A stretch of DNA of 64,000 bases, taken from positions 3,410,001 through 3,474,000 of the forward strand of contig JAZDXN010000026.1 in NCBI GenBank assembly GCA_037013495.1, in the 5' to 3' direction. The notes beneath the pieces are model-generated. The model saw only the letters and a program-made list of their open reading frames with translations. It did no database searches and was not told the origin of the DNA. The DNA is from Hippophae tibetana. Its lineage: Eukaryota > Streptophyta > Magnoliopsida > Rosales > Elaeagnaceae. Each line of letters starts with the position of its first letter. Within the stretch, counting starts at the first letter, position 1. The position numbers and the translations under genes were made by a program. Shown here piece after piece: positions 13,071 to 27,600 of this stretch.

Positions 13071-16000
13071 TGGTTTAATTCAATTGAGCTATATAGGAGA
13101 TATTGGTGCCGACCTAGGGTTGTTTATTTATATTTTCAATCAGTCTCTATTCTTCAAAAAAAATAATCGAAGAGAAAAAGAAAGAGGATGTCGTTCACAT
13201 TTTAAAAAAAAACAAAACATTTGGTAAATATGAGTTACAGCTTTCAATGGAGATAACTTTTGACTCAGGTATCGAAACCACTATTATTATATATCAAATC
13301 GAAGCTCGTATTATATTACACAATAGTTTTTGGTCCCGCCAAAGAAAATCGTTTTTGTACCCAAATTTATTCGTTTAAATCACTTAATAGGTGTTTAACG
13401 TTTGTGACGCACCATTTTCATTTTTCTTACTTCTGGTTTAATTCAATAGAGCTATATAGGAGATATTGGTGCCGACCTAGGGTTGTTTCTTTATATTTTC
13501 ATTCAGTCTCTATTCTTCACAAAAAATAAGAGAAGAGAAAAAGAAAGAGGATGTCGTTCACATTTTCAAAAAAACAAAACATTTTGTAAATATGAGTTCC
13601 AACTTTCAACGGAGATAACTTTTGACTCGGGTATCGAAACCGCTTTTATAATATATCAAATCGAAGCGCGTATAAAATTACACAATATTTTTTGGTCCCG
13701 CCCAAGAAAATCGTTTTTGTACCCAAATTACATCGTTTACATCACTTAATAGGTGTTTAAAGTTTGTGACGCACCATTTTCATTTTTCTTACTTCTGGTT
13801 TAATTTAATAGAGCTATATAGGAGATATTGGTGCCGACCTAGGGTTGATTCTTTATATTTTCAATCAGTCTCTATTCTTCACAAAAAATATGCGAAGAGA
13901 AAAAGAAAGAGGATGTCGTTCACATTTTCAAAAAAACAAAACATTTGGTAAATATGAGTTACAGCTTTCAATGGAGATAACTTTTGACTCGGGTATCGAA
14001 ACTACTATTAATATATATCAAATCGAAGCTCGTATTAAATTACAAAATATTTTTTGGTCCCGCCAAAGAAAATCGTCTTTGTACCCAAATTTATTCGTTT
14101 AAATCACTAAATAGGTGTTTAACGTTGGTGACGCACCATTTTCATTTTTCTTACTTCTGGTTTAATTCAATAGAGCTATATAGGAGATATTGGTGCCGAC
14201 CTAGGGTTGTTTCTTTATATTTTCAATCAGTCTCTATTCTTCACAAAAAATAAGAGAAGAGAAAAAGAAAGAGGATGTCATTCACATTTTCAAAAACAAC
14301 AAAACATTTTGTAAATATGAGTTACAACTTTCAACGGAGATAACATTTGACTCGGGTATCGAAACCACTATTATAATATATCAAATCGAAGCTCATATTA
14401 AATTACACAATATTTTTTGGTCCGGCCAAAGAAAATCGTTTTTGTAGCCAAATTTATTCGTTTACATGACTTAATGGGTGTTTAAAATTTTTGACGCATC
14501 ATTTTCATTTTTCTTACTTCTGGTTTAATTCAATAGAGCTATATAGGAGATATTGGTGCCGACCTAGGGTTGTTTCTTTATATTTTCAATCAGTCTCTAT
14601 TATTCACAAAAAATAAGGGAAGAGAAAAAGAAAGAGGATGTCGTTCACATTTTCAAAAACAACAAAACATTTTGTAAATATGAGTTACAACTTTCAAAGG
14701 ACATAACTTTTGACCCGGGTATCGAAACAGCTATTATAATATATCAAATCAGAGCTCGTTTCAAATTACACAATATATTTTGGTCCCACCAAGGAAAATA
14801 ATTTTTGTACCCAAATTAACACATTTACTTTACTTACCGAGGGTTTAAAGTTTTTCACGCACCATTTTCATTTTACTTAGTGCTAGTTTAATTTAATTGA
14901 GCTATAGAGGAGATATTGGTGCAAACCTAGGGGTGTTTCTTTATATTTTCAATAAGTCTCTATTCTTCAAGAAAAAAATAAGAGAAGAGAAAAAGAAAGA
15001 GGATGTCGTTCACATTTTCAAAAACAACAAAACATTTGGTAAATATGAGTTACAGCTTTCAACGGAGATAAGTTTTGACTCGAGTATCGGAACCACTTTT
15101 ATAATATATCAAATCGAAGCTCGTATTAAATTATACAATAATTTTTGGTCCGGCCAAAGAAAATCGTTTTTGTAACCAAATTACATAGTTTACATCACTT
15201 AATGGCTGTTTAAAGTTTGTGATGCACCATTTTCATTTTAGTTACTTCTAGTTTAATTCAATAGAGCTATATAGGAGATATTGGTGCCGACCTAGGGTTG
15301 TTTCTTTATATTTTCAATCAGTCTCCATTCTTCACAAAAAATAAGAGAAGAGAAAAAGAAAGAGGATGTCGTTCACATTTTCAAAAAAACAAAACATTTT
15401 GTAAATATGAGTTCCAACTTTAAACGGAGATAACATTTGACTCGGGTATCGAAACTGGTATTATAATACATCAAATGGGAGCTCATTTCAAATTACACAA
15501 TATGTTTTGGTCCCAACAAAGAAAATCGTTTTTGTACCCAAATTAATACATTTACTTCACTTTCCGAGGGTTTAAAGTTTTTCACGCACCATTTTCATTT
15601 TACTTAGTGCTAGTTTAATTCAATAGAGCTACAGAGGAAATATTGGTGCCAACCTAGGGTTGTTTCGTTTTATTTTCAATAAGTCTCTATTCTTCCAGAA
15701 AAAAATAAGAGAAGAGAAAAAGAAAGAGGATGTCGTTCACATTTTCAAAAACAACAAATCATTTGGTAAATATGAGTTACAACTTTCAAAGGACATAACT
15801 TTTGACTCGGGTATCGAAACCACTATTATAAAATATCAAATCGAAGCTCGTATTAAATTACACAATATTTTTTGGTCCGGCCAATGAAAATCGTTTTTGT
15901 AACCAAATTACATAGTTTACATCACTTAATGGCTGTTTAAAGTTTGTGATGTACCATTTTCATTTTTCTTACTTCTGGTTTAATTCAATAGAGCTATATA

Positions 16001-16330
16001 GGAGATATTGGTGCCGACCTAGGGTTGTTTCTTTATATTTTCAATCAGTCTCTATTGTTCACAAAAAATAAGAGAAGAGAAAAAGAAAGAGGATGTCGTT
16101 CACATTTTCAAAAACAACAAAACATTTGGTAAGTATGAGTTACAACTTTCAACGGAGATAAATTTTGACTCGGGTATCGAAACTGCTTTTATAATATATC
16201 AAATCGAAGCGCGTATCAAATTACACAATATTTTTTGGTCCCGCCCAGGAAAATCGTTTTTTTTACCCAAATTACATCGTTTACATCACTTAATAGGTGT
16301 TTAAAGTTTGTGACGCACCATTTTCATTTT
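11755..16330 (+). repeat. Satellite between HOR blocks 1 and 2
   Basis: Tandem monomers of both sequence classes continue without interruption. The stretch 14.18-15.3 kb resembles 2.55-3.7 kb. No duplication with the 3,996-bp shift covers this segment. Nothing other than satellite is seen. Confidence 0.8.
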
Positions 16331-19300
16331 TCTTACTTCTGGTTTAATTCAATAGAGCTATATACGAGATATTGGTGCCGACCTAGGGTTGCTTCTTTAT
16401 ATTTTCAATTAGTCTCTATTCTTCACAAAAAATAAGAGAAGAGAAAAAAAAAGAGGATGTCGTTCACGTTTTCAAAAACAACAAAACATTTTGTAAATAT
16501 GAGTTACAACTTTCAATAGAGATAACTTTTGACTCGGGTATCGAAACTATTATTATAATATATCAAATCGAAGCGCGTATAAAATTACACAATATTTTTT
16601 GGTCCTGCCCAAGAAAATCGTTTTTGTACCCAAATTACATCGTTTACATCACTTAATAGGTGTTTAAAGTTTGTGACGCACCATTTTCATTTTTCTTACT
16701 TCTGGTTTAATTCAATAGGGCTATATAGGAGATATTGGTGCCGACCTAGGGTTGTTTCTTTATATTTTCAATCAGTCTCTATTCTTCACAAAAAATAAGA
16801 GAAGAGAAAAAGAAAGAGGATGTCGTTCACATTTTCTAAAACAACAAAACATTTAGTAAATATGAGTTACAACTTTCAACGGAGATAACATTTGACTCGG
16901 GTATCGAAACCACTATTATAATATATCAAATCGAAGCTCATATTAAATTACACTATATTTTTTGGTCCAGCCAAAGAAAATCGTTTTTGTAACCAAATTT
17001 ATTCGTTTACATGACTTAATGGGTGTTTAAAATTTTTGACGCATCATTTTCATTTTTCTTACTTCTGGTTTAATTCAATAGAGCTATATAGGAGATATTG
17101 GTGCCGACCTAGGGTTGTTTCTTTATATTTTCAATCAGTCTCTAAAATTCACAAAAAATAAGGGAAGAGAAAAAGAAAGAGGATGTCGTTCACATTTTCA
17201 AAAACAACAAAACATTTTGTAAATATGAGTTACAACTTTCAAAGGACATAACTTTTGACCCGGGTATCGAAACAGCTATTATAATATATCAAATCAGAGC
17301 TCGTTTCAAATTACACAATATATTTTGGTCCCACCAAGGAAAATAATTTTTGTACCCAAATTAACACATTTACTTTACTTACCGAGGGTTTAAAGTTTTT
17401 CACGCACCATTTTCATTTTACTTAGTGCTAGTTTAATTTAATTGAGCTATAGAGGAGATATTGGTGCAAACCTAGGGTTGTTTCTTTATATTTTCAATAA
17501 GTCTCTATTCTTCAAGAAAAAAATAAGAGAAGAGAAAAAGAAAGAGGATGTCGTTCACATTTTCAAAAACAACAAAACATTTGGTAAATATGAGTTACAG
17601 CTTTCAACGGAGATAAGTTTTGACTCGAGTATCGGAACCACTTTTATAATATATCAAATCGAAGCTCGTATTAAATTATACAATATTTTTTGGTCCAGCC
17701 AAAGAAAATCGTTTTTGTAACCAAATTTATTCGTTTACATGACTTAATGGGTGTTTAAAATTTTTGACGCATCATTTTCATTTTTCTTACTTCTGGTTTA
17801 ATTCAATAGAGCTATATAGGAGATATTGGTGCCGACCTAGGGTTGTTTCTTTATATTTTCAATCAGTCTCTAAAATTCACAAAAAATAAGGGAAGAGAAA
17901 AAGAAAGAGGATGTCGTTCACATTTTCAAAAACAACAAAACATTTTGTAAATATGAGTTACAACTTTCAAAGGACATAACTTTTGACCCGGGTATCGAAA
18001 CAGCTATTATAATATATCAAATCAGAGCTCGTTTCAAATTACACAATATATTTTGGTCCCACCAAGGAAAATAATTTTTGTACCCAAATTAACACATTTA
18101 CTTTACTTACCGAGGGTTTAAAGTTTTTCACGCACCATTTTCATTTTACTTAGTGCTAGTTTAATTTAATTGAGCTATAGAGGAGATATTGGTGCAAACC
18201 TAGGGTTGTTTCTTTATATTTTCAATAAGTCTCTATTCTTCAAGAAAAAAATAAGAGAAGAGAAAAAGAAAGAGGATGTCGTTCACATTTTCAAAAACAA
18301 CAAAACATTTGGTAAATATGAGTTACAACTTTCAAAGGACATAACTTTTGACTTGGGTATCGAAACCACTATTATAAAATATCAAATCGAAGCTCGTATT
18401 AAATTACACAATATTTTTTGGTCCGGCCAATGAAAATCGTTTTTGTAACCAAATTACATAGTTTACATCACTTAATGGCTGTTTAAAGTTTGTGATGTAC
18501 CATTTTCATTTTTCTTACTTCTGGTTTAATTCAATAGAGCTATATAGGAGATATTGGTGCCGACCTAGGGTTGTTTCTTTATATTTTCAATCAGTCTCTA
18601 TTGTTCACAAAAAATAAGAGAAGAGAAAAAGAAAGAGGATGTCGTTCACATTTTCAAAAACAACAAAATATTTGGTAAGTATGAGTTACAACTTTCAACG
18701 GAGATAAATTTTGACTCGGGTATCGAAACTGCTTTTATAATATATCAAATCGAAGCGCGTATCAAATTACACAATATTTTTTGGTCCCGCCCAGGAAAAT
18801 CGTTTTTTTACCCAAATTACATCGTTTACATCACTTAATAGGTGTTTAAAGTTTGTGACGCACCATTTTCATTTTTCTTACTTCTGGTTTAATTCAATAG
18901 AGCTATATAGGAGATATTGGTGCCGACCTAGGGTTGCTTCTTTATATTTTCAATTAGTCTCTATTCTTCACAAAAAATAAGAGAAGAGAAAAAAAAAGAG
19001 GATGTCGTTCACGTTTTCAAAAACAACAAAACATTTTGTAAATATGAGTTACAACTTTCAATAGAGATAACTTTTGACTCGGGTATCGAAACTATTATTA
19101 TAATATATCAAATCGAAGCGCATATAAAATTACACAATCTTTTTTGGTCCCGCCCAAGAAAATCGTTTTTGTACCCAAATTACATCGTTTACATCACTTA
19201 ATAGGTGTTTAAAGTTTGTGACGCACCATTTTCATTTTTCTTACTTCTGGTTTAATTCAATAGAGCTATATAGGAGATATTGGTGCCGACCTAGGGTTGT

Positions 19301-22300
19301 TTCTTTATATTTTCAATCAGTCTCTATTCTTCACAAAAAATAAACGAAGAGAAAAAGAAAGAGGATGTCGTTCACATTTTCAAAAAAACAAAACATTTGG
19401 TAAATAAGAATTACAGCTTTCAATGGAGATAACTTTTGACTCGGGTATCGAAACCACTATTAATATATATCAAATCGAAGCTCGTATTAAATTACACAAT
19501 ATTTTTTGGTCCCGCCAAAGAAAATCGTTTTTGTACCCAAATTTATTCGTTTAAATCACTTAATAGGTGTTTAACGTTTGTGACGCACCATTTTCATTTT
19601 TCTTACTTCTGGTTTAATTCAATAGAGCTATATAGAAGATATTGGTGCCGACCTAGGGTTGCTTCTTTATATTTTCAATTAGTCTCTATTCTTCACAAAA
19701 AATAAGAGAAGAGAAAAAAAAAGAGGATGTCGTTCACGTTTTCAAAAACAACAAAACATTTTGGAAATATGAGTTACAACTTTCAACAGAGATAACTTTT
19801 GACTCGGGTATCGGAACCACTTTTATAATATATCAAATCGAAGCTCGTATTAAATTACACAATACTTTTTGGTCCGGCCAAAGAAAATCGTTTTTGTAAC
19901 CAAATTACATAGTTTACATCACTTAATGGCTGTTTAAAGTTTGTGATGCACCATTTTCATTTTTCTTACTTCTGGTTTAATTCAATAGAGCTATATAGGA
20001 GATATTGGTGCCGACCTAGGGTTGTTTCTTTATATTTCCAATCAGTCTCTATTCTTCACAAAAAATAAGAGAAGAGAAAAAGAAAGAGGATGTCGTTCAC
20101 ATTTTCAAAAACAACAAAACATTTTGTAAATATGAGTTACAACTTTCAACAAAGATAACTTTTGACTCGGGTATCGAAACTACTATTATAATATATCAAA
20201 TGGAAGCGCGTATAAAATTACACAATATTTTTTGGTCCGGCCAAAGAAAATCGTTTTTGTAACCAAATTACATAGTTTACATCACTTAATGGCTGTTTAA
20301 TGTTTGTGATGCACCATTTTTATTTTCCTTACTTCTGGTTTAATTCAATAGAGCTATATACGAGATATTGGTGCCGACCTAGGGTTGCTTCTTTATATTT
20401 TCAATTAGTCTCTATTCTTCACAAAAAATAAGAGAAGAGAAAAAAAAAGAGGATGTCGTTCACGTTTTCAAAAACAACAAAACATTTTGTAAATATGAGT
20501 TACAACTTTCAATAGAGATAACTTTTGACTCGGGTATCGAAACTATTATTATAATATATCAAATCGAAGCGCGTATAAAATTACACAATATTTTTTGGTC
20601 CTGCCCAAGAAAATCGTTTTTGTACCCAAATTACATCGTTTACATCACTTAATAGGTGTTTAAAGTTTGTGACGCACCATTTTCATTTTTCTTACTTCTG
20701 GTTTAATTCAATAGGGCTATATAGGAGATATTGGTGCCGACCTAGGGTTGTTTCTTTATATTTTCAATCAGTCTCTATTCTTCACAAAAAATAAGAGAAG
20801 AGAAAAAGAAAGAGGATGTCGTTCACATTTTCTAAAACAACAAAACATTTAGTAAATATGAGTTACAACTTTCAACGGAGATAACATTTGACTCGGGTAT
20901 CGAAACCACTATTATAATATATCAAATCGAAGCTCATATTAAATTACACTATATTTTTTGGTCCAGCCAAAGAAAATCGTTTTTGTAACCAAATTTATTC
21001 GTTTACATGACTTAATGGGTGTTTAAAATTTTTGACGCATCATTTTCATTTTTCTTACTTCTGGTTTAATTCAATAGAGCTATATAGGAGATATTGGTGC
21101 CGACCTAGGGTTGTTTCTTTATATTTTCAATCAGTCTCTAAAATTCACAAAAAATAAGGGAAGAGAAAAAGAAAGAGGATGTCGTTCACATTTTCAAAAA
21201 CAACAAAACATTTTGTAAATATGAGTTACAACTTTCAAAGGACATAACTTTTGACCCGGGTATCGAAACAGCTATTATAATATATCAAATCAGAGCTCGT
21301 TTCAAATTACACAATATATTTTGGTCCCACCAAGGAAAATAATTTTTGTACCCAAATTAACACATTTACTTTACTTACCGAGGGTTTAAAGTTTTTCACG
21401 CACCATTTTCATTTTACTTAGTGCTAGTTTAATTTAATTGAGCTATAGAGGAGATATTGGTGCAAACCTAGGGTTGTTTCTTTATATTTTCAATAAGTCT
21501 CTATTCTTCAAGAAAAAAATAAGAGAAGAGAAAAAGAAAGAGGATGTCGTTCACATTTTCAAAAACAACAAAACATTTGGTAAATATGAGTTACAGCTTT
21601 CAACGGAGATAAGTTTTGACTCGAGTATCGGAACCACTTTTATAATATATCAAATCGAAGCTCGTATTAAATTATACAATATTTTTTGGTCCAGCCAAAG
21701 AAAATCGTTTTTGTAACCAAATTTATTCGTTTACATGACTTAATGGGTGTTTAAAATTTTTGACGCATCATTTTCATTTTTCTTACTTCTGGTTTAATTC
21801 AATAGAGCTATATAGGAGATATTGGTGCCGACCTAGGGTTGTTTCTTTATATTTTCAATCAGTCTCTAAAATTCACAAAAAATAAGGGAAGAGAAAAAGA
21901 AAGAGGATGTCGTTCACATTTTCAAAAACAACAAAACATTTTGTAAATATGAGTTACAACTTTCAAAGGACATAACTTTTGACCCGGGTATCGAAACAGC
22001 TATTATAATATATCAAATCAGAGCTCGTTTCAAATTACACAATATATTTTGGTCCCACCAAGGAAAATAATTTTTGTACCCAAATTAACACATTTACTTT
22101 ACTTACCGAGGGTTTAAAGTTTTTCACGCACCATTTTCATTTTACTTAGTGCTAGTTTAATTTAATTGAGCTATAGAGGAGATATTGGTGCAAACCTAGG
22201 GTTGTTTCTTTATATTTTCAATAAGTCTCTATTCTTCAAGAAAAAAATAAGAGAAGAGAAAAAGAAAGAGGATGTCGTTCACATTTTCAAAAACAACAAA

Positions 22301-24100
22301 ACATTTGGTAAATATGAGTTACAACTTTCAAAGGACATAACTTTTGACTTGGGTATCGAAACCACTATTATAAAATATCAAATCGAAGCTCGTATTAAAT
22401 TACACAATATTTTTTGGTCCGGCCAATGAAAATCGTTTTTGTAACCAAATTACATAGTTTACATCACTTAATGGCTGTTTAAAGTTTGTGATGTACCATT
22501 TTCATTTTTCTTACTTCTGGTTTAATTCAATAGAGCTATATAGGAGATATTGGTGCCGACCTAGGGTTGTTTCTTTATATTTTCAATCAGTCTCTATTGT
22601 TCACAAAAAATAAGAGAAGAGAAAAAGAAAGAGGATGTCGTTCACATTTTCAAAAACAACAAAATATTTGGTAAGTATGAGTTACAACTTTCAACGGAGA
22701 TAAATTTTGACTCGGGTATCGAAACTGCTTTTATAATATATCAAATCGAAGCGCGTATCAAATTACACAATATTTTTTGGTCCCGCCCAGGAAAATCGTT
22801 TTTTTACCCAAATTACATCGTTTACATCACTTAATAGGTGTTTAAAGTTTGTGACGCACCATTTTCATTTTTCTTACTTCTGGTTTAATTCAATAGAGCT
22901 ATATAGGAGATATTGGTGCCGACCTAGGGTTGCTTCTTTATATTTTCAATTAGTCTCTATTCTTCACAAAAAATAAGAGAAGAGAAAAAAAAAGAGGATG
23001 TCGTTCACGTTTTCAAAAACAACAAAACATTTTGTAAATATGAGTTACAACTTTCAATAGAGATAACTTTTGACTCGGGTATCGAAACTATTATTATAAT
23101 ATATCAAATCGAAGCGCATATAAAATTACACAATCTTTTTTGGTCCCGCCCAAGAAAATCGTTTTTGTACCCAAATTACATCGTTTACATCACTTAATAG
23201 GTGTTTAAAGTTTGTGACGCACCATTTTCATTTTTCTTACTTCTGGTTTAATTCAATAGAGCTATATAGGAGATATTGGTGCCGACCTAGGGTTGTTTCT
23301 TTATATTTTCAATCAGTCTCTATTCTTCACAAAAAATAAACGAAGAGAAAAAGAAAGAGGATGTCGTTCACATTTTCAAAAAAACAAAACATTTGGTAAA
23401 TAAGAATTACAGCTTTCAATGGAGATAACTTTTGACTCGGGTATCGAAACCACTATTAATATATATCAAATCGAAGCTCGTATTAAATTACACAATATTT
23501 TTTGGTCCCGCCAAAGAAAATCGTTTTTGTACCCAAATTTATTCGTTTAAATCACTTAATAGGTGTTTAACGTTTGTGACGCACCATTTTCATTTTTCTT
23601 ACTTCTGGTTTAATTCAATAGAGCTATATAGAAGATATTGGTGCCGACCTAGGGTTGCTTCTTTATATTTTCAATTAGTCTCTATTCTTCACAAAAAATA
23701 AGAGAAGAGAAAAAAAAAGAGGATGTCGTTCACGTTTTCAAAAACAACAAAACATTTTGGAAATATGAGTTACAACTTTCAACAGAGATAACTTTTGACT
23801 CGGGTATCGGAACCACTTTTATAATATATCAAATCGAAGCTCGTATTAAATTACACAATACTTTTTGGTCCGGCCAAAGAAAATCGTTTTTGTAACCAAA
23901 TTACATAGTTTACATCACTTAATGGCTGTTTAAAGTTTGTGATGCACCATTTTCATTTTCCTTACTTCTGGTTTAATTCAATAGAGGTATATAGGAGATA
24001 TTGGTGCCGACCTAGGGTTGTTTCTTTATATTTTCAATCAGTCTCTATTCTTCACAAAAAATAAGAGAAGAGAAAAAGAAAGAGGATGTCGTTCACATTT
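16330..24100 (+). repeat. HOR block 2: 3,996-bp unit, two copies
   Basis: Private variants repeat at exactly 3,996 bp. The CTATATACGAGATATTGG variant near 16360 returns near 20356, and the AGTCTCTAAAATTCAC variant near 17140 and 17870 returns near 21136 and 21866. Landmarks at 17442, 18170 and 19436 return at 21438, 22166 and 23432. Homology fades near 20.0-20.1/24.0-24.1 kb. The period equals that of block 1, but the monomer content differs, so an 11-monomer unit arose or was remodelled more than once. Confidence 0.87.
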
Positions 24101-24649
24101 TCAAAAAAACAAAACATTTTGTAAATATGAGTTCCAACTTTAAACGGAGATAACTTTTGACTCGGGTATCGAAACTGGTATTATAATATATCAAATGGGA
24201 GCTCATTTCAAATTACACAATATGTTTTGGTCCCAACAAAGAAAATCGTTTTTGTACCCAAATTAATACATTTACTTCACTTTCCGAGGGTTTAAAGTTT
24301 TTCACGCACCATTTTCATTTTACTTAGTGCTAGTTTAATTCAATAGAGCTATAGAGGAGATATTGGTGCCAACCTAGGGTTGTTTCTTTTTATTTTCAAT
24401 AAGTCTCTATTCTTCAAGAAAAAAATAAGAGAAGAGAAAAAGAAAGAGGATGTCGTTCACATTTTCCAAAACAACAAATCATTTGGTAAATATGAGTTAC
24501 AACTTTCAAAGGACATAACTTTTGACTTGGGTATCGAAACCACTATTATAATATATCAAATCGAAGCTCGTATTAAATTACACAATATTTGTTGGTCCCG
24601 CCAAAGAAAATCGTTTTGGTAGCCAAATTTATTCGTTTACATGACTTAA

Positions 24650-27600
24650 TGGGTGTTTAAAGTTTTTGACGCATCATTTTCATTTTTCTTACTTCTGGTT
24701 TAATTCAATAGAGCTATATAGGAGATCTTGGTGCCGACCTAGGGTTGTTTCTTTATATTTTCAATCAGTCTCTATTATTCACAAAAAATAAGGGAAGAGA
24801 AAAAGAAAGAGGATGTCGTTCACATTTTCAAAAACAACAAAACATTTTGTAAATATGAGTTACAACTTTCAACAGAGATAACTTTTGACTCGGGTATCGA
24901 AACTACTATTATAATATATCAAATCGAAGCACATATAAAATTACACAATATTTTTTGGTCCCGCCCAAGAAAATCGTTTTTGTACCCAAATTACATCGTT
25001 TACATCACTTAATAGGTGTTTAAAGTTTGTGACGCACCATTTTCATTTTTCTTACTTCTGGTTTAATTCAATAGAGCTATATAGGAGATATTGGTGCCAA
25101 CCTAGGGTTGTTTCTTTATATTTTCAATCAGTCTCTATTCTTTACAAAAAATAAGAGAAGAGAAAAAGAAAGAGGATGTCGTTCACATTTTCAAAAACTA
25201 CAAAACATTTTGTAAATATGAGTTACAACTTTCAACGGAGATAACATTTGACTCGGGTATCGAAACCACTATTATAATATATCAAATCGAAGCTCATATT
25301 AAATTACACAATATTTTTTGGTCCGGCCAAAGAAAATCGTTTTGGTACCCAAATTTATTCGTTTACATGACTTAATGGGTGTTTAAAGTTTTTGACGCAT
25401 CATTTTCATTTTTCTTACTTCTGGTTTAATTCAATAGAGCTATATAGGAGATATTGGTGCCGACCTAGGGTTGTTTCTTTATATTTTCAATTAGTCTCTA
25501 TTATTCACAAAAAATAAGGGAAGAGAAAAAGAAAGAGGATGTCGTTCACATTTTCAAAAACAACAAAACATTTTGTAAATATGAGTTACAACTTTCAAAG
25601 GACATAACTTTTGACTCGGGTATCGAAACCGCTATTATAATATATCAAATCAGAGCTCGTTTCAAATTACACAATATATTTTGGTCCCACCAAGGAAAAT
25701 AATTTTTGTACCCAAATTAACACATTTACTTTACTTACCGAGGGTTTAAAGTTTTTCACGCACCATTTTCATTTTACTTAGTGCTAGTTTAATTCAATTG
25801 AGCTATAGAGGAGATATTGGTGCAAACCTAGGGTTGTTTCTTTATATTTTCAATAAGTCTCTATTCTTCAAGAAAAAAATAAGAGAAGAGAAAAAGAAAG
25901 AGAATGTCGTTCACATTTTCAAAAACAACAAAACATTTGGTAAATATGAGTTACAGCTTTCAACGGAGATAAGTTTTGACTCGAGTATCGGAACCACTAT
26001 TATAATATATCAAATCGAAGCTCGTATTAAATTACACAATAATTTTTGGTCCGGCCAAAGAAAATCGTTTTTGTAACCAAATTACATAGTTTACATCACT
26101 TAATGGCTGTTTAAAGTTTGTGATGCACCATTTTCATTTTCCTTACTTCTGGTTTAATTCAATAGAGCTATATAGGAGATATTGGTGCCGACCTAGGGTT
26201 GTTTCTATATATTTTCAATCAGTCTCTATTCTTCACAAAAAATAAGAGATGAGAAAAAGAAAGAGGATGTCGTTCACATTTTCAAAAAAACAAAACATTT
26301 TGTAAATATGAGTTCCAACTTTAAACGGAGATAACTTTTGACTCGGGTATCGAAACTGGTATTATAATATATCAAATGGGAGCTCATTTCAAATTACACA
26401 ATATGTTTTGGTCCCAACAAAGAAAATCGTTTTTGTACCCAAATTAATACATTTACTTCACTTTCCGAGGGTTTAAAGTTTTTCACGCACCATTTTCATT
26501 TTACTTAGTGCTAGTTTAATTCAATAGAGCTATAGAGGAGATATTGGTGCCAACCTAGGGTTGTTTCTTTTTATTTTCAATAAGTCTCTATTCTTCAAGA
26601 AAAAAATAAGAGAAGAGAAAAAGAAAGAGGATGTCGTTCGCATTTTCAAAAACAACAAATCATTTGGTAAATATGAGTTACAACTTTCAAAGGACATAAC
26701 TTTTGACTTGGGTATCGAAACCACTATTATAATATATCAAATCGAAGCTCGTATTAAATTACACAATATTTGTTGGTCCCGCCAAAGAAAATCGTTTTTG
26801 TACCCAAATTTATTCGTTTACATGACTTAATGGGTGATTAAAGTTTTTGACGCATTATTTTCATTTTTCTTACTTCTGGTTTAATTCAATAGAGCTATAT
26901 AGGAGATATTGGTGCCGACCTAGGGTTGTTTCTTTATATTTTCAATCAGTCTCTATTATTCACAAAAAATAAGGGAAGAGAAAAAGAAAGAGGATGTCGT
27001 TCACATTTTCAAAAACAACAAAACATTTTGTAAATATGAGTTACAACTTTCAACAGAGATAACTTTTGACTCGGGTATCGAAACTACTAATATAATATAT
27101 CAAATCGAAGCGCGTATAAAATTACTCAATATTTTTTGGTCCCGCCCAAGAAAATCTTTTTGTACCCAAATTACATCGTTTACATCACTTAATAGGTGTT
27201 TAAAGTTTGTGACGCACCATTTTCATTTTTCTTACTTCTGGTTTAATTCAATAGAGCTATATAGGAGATATTGGTGCCAACCTAGGGTTGTTTCTTTATA
27301 TTTTCAATCAGTCTCTATTCTTCACAAAAAATAAGAGAAGAGAAAAAGAAAGAGGATGTCGTTCACATTTTCAAAAACAACAAAACATTTTGTAAATATG
27401 AGTTACAACTTTCAACGGAGATAACATTTGACTCGGGTATCGAAACCACTATTATAATATATCAAATCGAAGCTCATATTAAATTACACAATATTTTTTG
27501 GTCCGGCCAAAGAAAATCGTTTTGGTAGCCAAATTTATTCGTTTACATGACTTAATGGGTGTTTAAAGTTTTTGACGCATCATTTTCATTTTTCTTACTT